NCBI GenBank assembly: GCA_947176515.1
Contig: CAMWQZ010000079.1
Span: forward strand, 1-6,203
Length of the DNA stretch: 6,203 nt
Direction of reading: 5' to 3'
Origin: an uncultured Bacteroidales bacterium
GTDB lineage: Bacteria > Bacteroidota > Bacteroidia > Bacteroidales > Muribaculaceae
The first letter of the stretch is position 1. Each line of letters begins with the position of its first letter. Below the pieces are notes generated by a model. That model had not been told where the DNA came from. It saw only the letters and a list, made by a program, of their open reading frames with translations, and did no database searches. Position numbers and translations under genes: made by a program. Positions 4,851-6,203 of this stretch are shown here, piece after piece.

Positions 4851-6203
4851 TTAAATAAATCGACCCGTAACGCTATCCGGGTTTACAGCTATATCTGCCG
4901 GAAGGCCGGCGGCAACTATACGTCCGCCTGACTCGCCTCCACCCGGTCCCATATCAATGATATAATCGGCATTGCGGATAACATCGAGATCATGCTCGAT
5001 AACCACTATGGTAGCACCCAAATCAATAAGGTGCTGAAACACCTCGATTAGCTTTCTGACATCAAGCGGATGCAGTCCGATAGTAGGTTCGTCAAACACA
5101 AATAACGTGTCGCTCTGCTCTCGCCCCATCTCTGTTGCAAGTTTAAGTCTCTGCGCCTCTCCCCCCGATAAGCTTGGCGTGGCTTCTCCAAGAGTGAGAT
5201 AACCGAGACCGAGGTTGTTGAGCGTTGACAGTCGCGACGCAACAGTCTTATGAGTCGCGCACTCTTCAATCGCCTGCTCGATATCATCGTCCATAAGTTG
5301 AGGCAATGACACAGGGTAGCCTGCCGAACTGGGAATGTGGATTGACCATGCAGTCTTATTATAACGCGACCCCTTACACTCCGGGCATGGGATATCGACA
5401 TCTGGCAGGAACTGCACGTCAAGGCTAACCGTTCCCGTGCCGTCACACACAGGGCAACGCAGGCTACCAGTATTATAAGAGAAGTCTCCGGCTTTAAAAC
5501 CCTGAGCCTTTGCCTCGGGCGAGCGCGCGAATATCTTGCGCAATTCATCATGGATATTGGCATAAGTCGCCACCGTCGACCTCACATTAGCCCCAATCGG
5601 CGTAGAATCAATCAGCTTCACATGCTTTATGCCGGGGGCGTCAACTGAGATAACATGCTCCGGCATAGCAGTGCCGTCAAGCTTAGCCTGCAGACCGGGC
5701 ACAACGCTTTCGAGCACCATAGTGGTTTTGCCCGACCCCGACACGCCAGTGACTACCGTTAGACGCCCTTTCGGTATCTTTATGTCCAACGGCTTGACAG
5801 TGTGGATGGCCGATGTATGGATGTCGATTGAGCCGTTTTCAAATATCTGATTGGGGGAGACTGCCGGCCTCAACCTTTGTTCGCCCTCGCCTGACAGAAA
5901 CGGACCAATCTTTGATTGCGGATTACACTCGATTTCGCTTATCGTGCCTTCGGCAATGATTCTGCCTCCCTTGGCCCCGGCTCCCGGCCCGAGTTCTACG
6001 AGCCAGTCAGCGTCGCGGAGTATCTGGGTATCATGGTCGACGAGCACGATTGAGTTTCCGTCAGAAATCAAGTCGTGCATCACTCCTTTCAGACCGTTGA
6101 TGTTTGCCGGGTGCAAACCAATTGACGGTTCGTCGAGCACATATAGTATGCCCGAAGTGGGGTTTAATAATACAAGCGCCAGCTGGGTGGGCTGGGGGTG
6201 GGC
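4851..6203 (-). CDS. UvrA-like ABC ATPase (probable UvrA paralogue), 5' end off the right edge
   Basis: 450 codons are visible before the stop at 4851-4853; the N-terminal half is off the right edge. A GTG at 6138-6140 could be mistaken for a start, but it lies inside the first ATPase core (LYVLDEPSIGLHP), so the frame continues upstream. Counting from 6203, the first ABC module shows Walker B and D-loop at 23-32 and its H-loop histidine at 57 (VDHD). The second has Walker A GVSGSGKTT at 153-161, a CPVC...CPEC zinc module with cysteines at 250, 253, 273 and 276 around FLPDV, signature LSGGEAQR at 345-352, Walker B FVFDEP at 368-373, and H404. UvrA proteins bind damaged DNA as dimers in nucleotide excision repair. 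HTVKPLDIKIPKG before Walker A, GKTTMVLES, and FDEPTIGLHPLDV differ from the usual Bacteroidota UvrA forms, suggesting a UvrA2-type paralogue. Without the N-terminus, presence of a UvrB-binding domain cannot be judged. The first signature motif at the edge appears corrupted. Confidence 0.88.
   Translation of the reverse strand, partial: AHPQPTQLALVLLNPTSGILYVLDEPSIGLHPANINGLKGVMHDLISDGNSIVLVDHDTQILRDADWLVELGPGAGAKGGRIIAEGTISEIECNPQSKIGPFLSGEGEQRLRPAVSPNQIFENGSIDIHTSAIHTVKPLDIKIPKGRLTVVTGVSGSGKTTMVLESVVPGLQAKLDGTAMPEHVISVDAPGIKHVKLIDSTPIGANVRSTVATYANIHDELRKIFARSPEAKAQGFKAGDFSYNTGSLRCPVCDGTGTVSLDVQFLPDVDIPCPECKGSRYNKTAWSIHIPSSAGYPVSLPQLMDDDIEQAIEECATHKTVASRLSTLNNLGLGYLTLGEATPSLSGGEAQRLKLATEMGREQSDTLFVFDEPTIGLHPLDVRKLIEVFQHLIDLGATIVVIEHDLDVIRNADYIIDMGPGGGESGGRIVAAGLPADIAVNPDSVTGRFI

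Noticed and set aside
5048..5563. A 171-codon minus-strand frame within the UvrA-like gene
   Set aside because: It is a shifted frame on the same strand; the zinc module and the second Walker and signature motifs are in the other frame.

Overview
This window looks like a short, possibly complete, contig from a gut-type member of the Bacteroidales, plausibly Muribaculaceae or a relative. The pointers are a BspA/DUF285 leucine-rich-repeat surface protein with a typical Bacteroidales C-terminal module, TAnnTTTG-type -7 promoter boxes, start codons without Shine-Dalgarno sequences, and moderate GC content. The family-level placement is inference; membership of the Bacteroidota is much safer. Both terminal genes run off the edges.

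Layout from left to right. (1) 1-1464, minus strand: the N-terminal 488 codons of a secreted BspA-family repeat protein, with a signal peptide, nine 26-residue DUF285 units encoded by exactly 78-nt repeats, and the start of a beta-rich C-terminal module. Its C-terminus lies off the left edge. (2) 1465-2162: a 698-bp divergent intergenic region with a promoter at each end. Its middle holds a 426-bp structure bounded by a 60-nt inverted repeat (53/60 identical). A third copy of the arm motif and a GC-rich core full of small hairpins lie inside it. I find no credible gene here. (3) 2163-3986, plus strand: a complete Na+/phosphate cotransporter-family protein with a PhoU-like C-terminal domain. 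(4) 4103-4804, plus strand: a complete OmpR/PhoB-type response regulator with its own predicted promoter and no partner kinase in the window. (5) 4851-6203, minus strand, convergent with the regulator: the C-terminal 450 codons of a UvrA-like ABC ATPase. It looks more like a UvrA paralogue than the canonical repair subunit.

The transporter and regulator may be functionally linked because both families can act in phosphate homeostasis. The 116-bp gap and separate promoter mean this is only suggestive. The surface protein and UvrA-like ATPase appear unrelated to them.

I see no convincing new multi-gene system. The points most worth a second look are the inverted-repeat element, the tandem AAAAGGACT repeats by the surface-protein promoter, the altered acidic pocket of the response regulator, and a probable sequencing artefact at the right edge that has overwritten an ABC signature motif.
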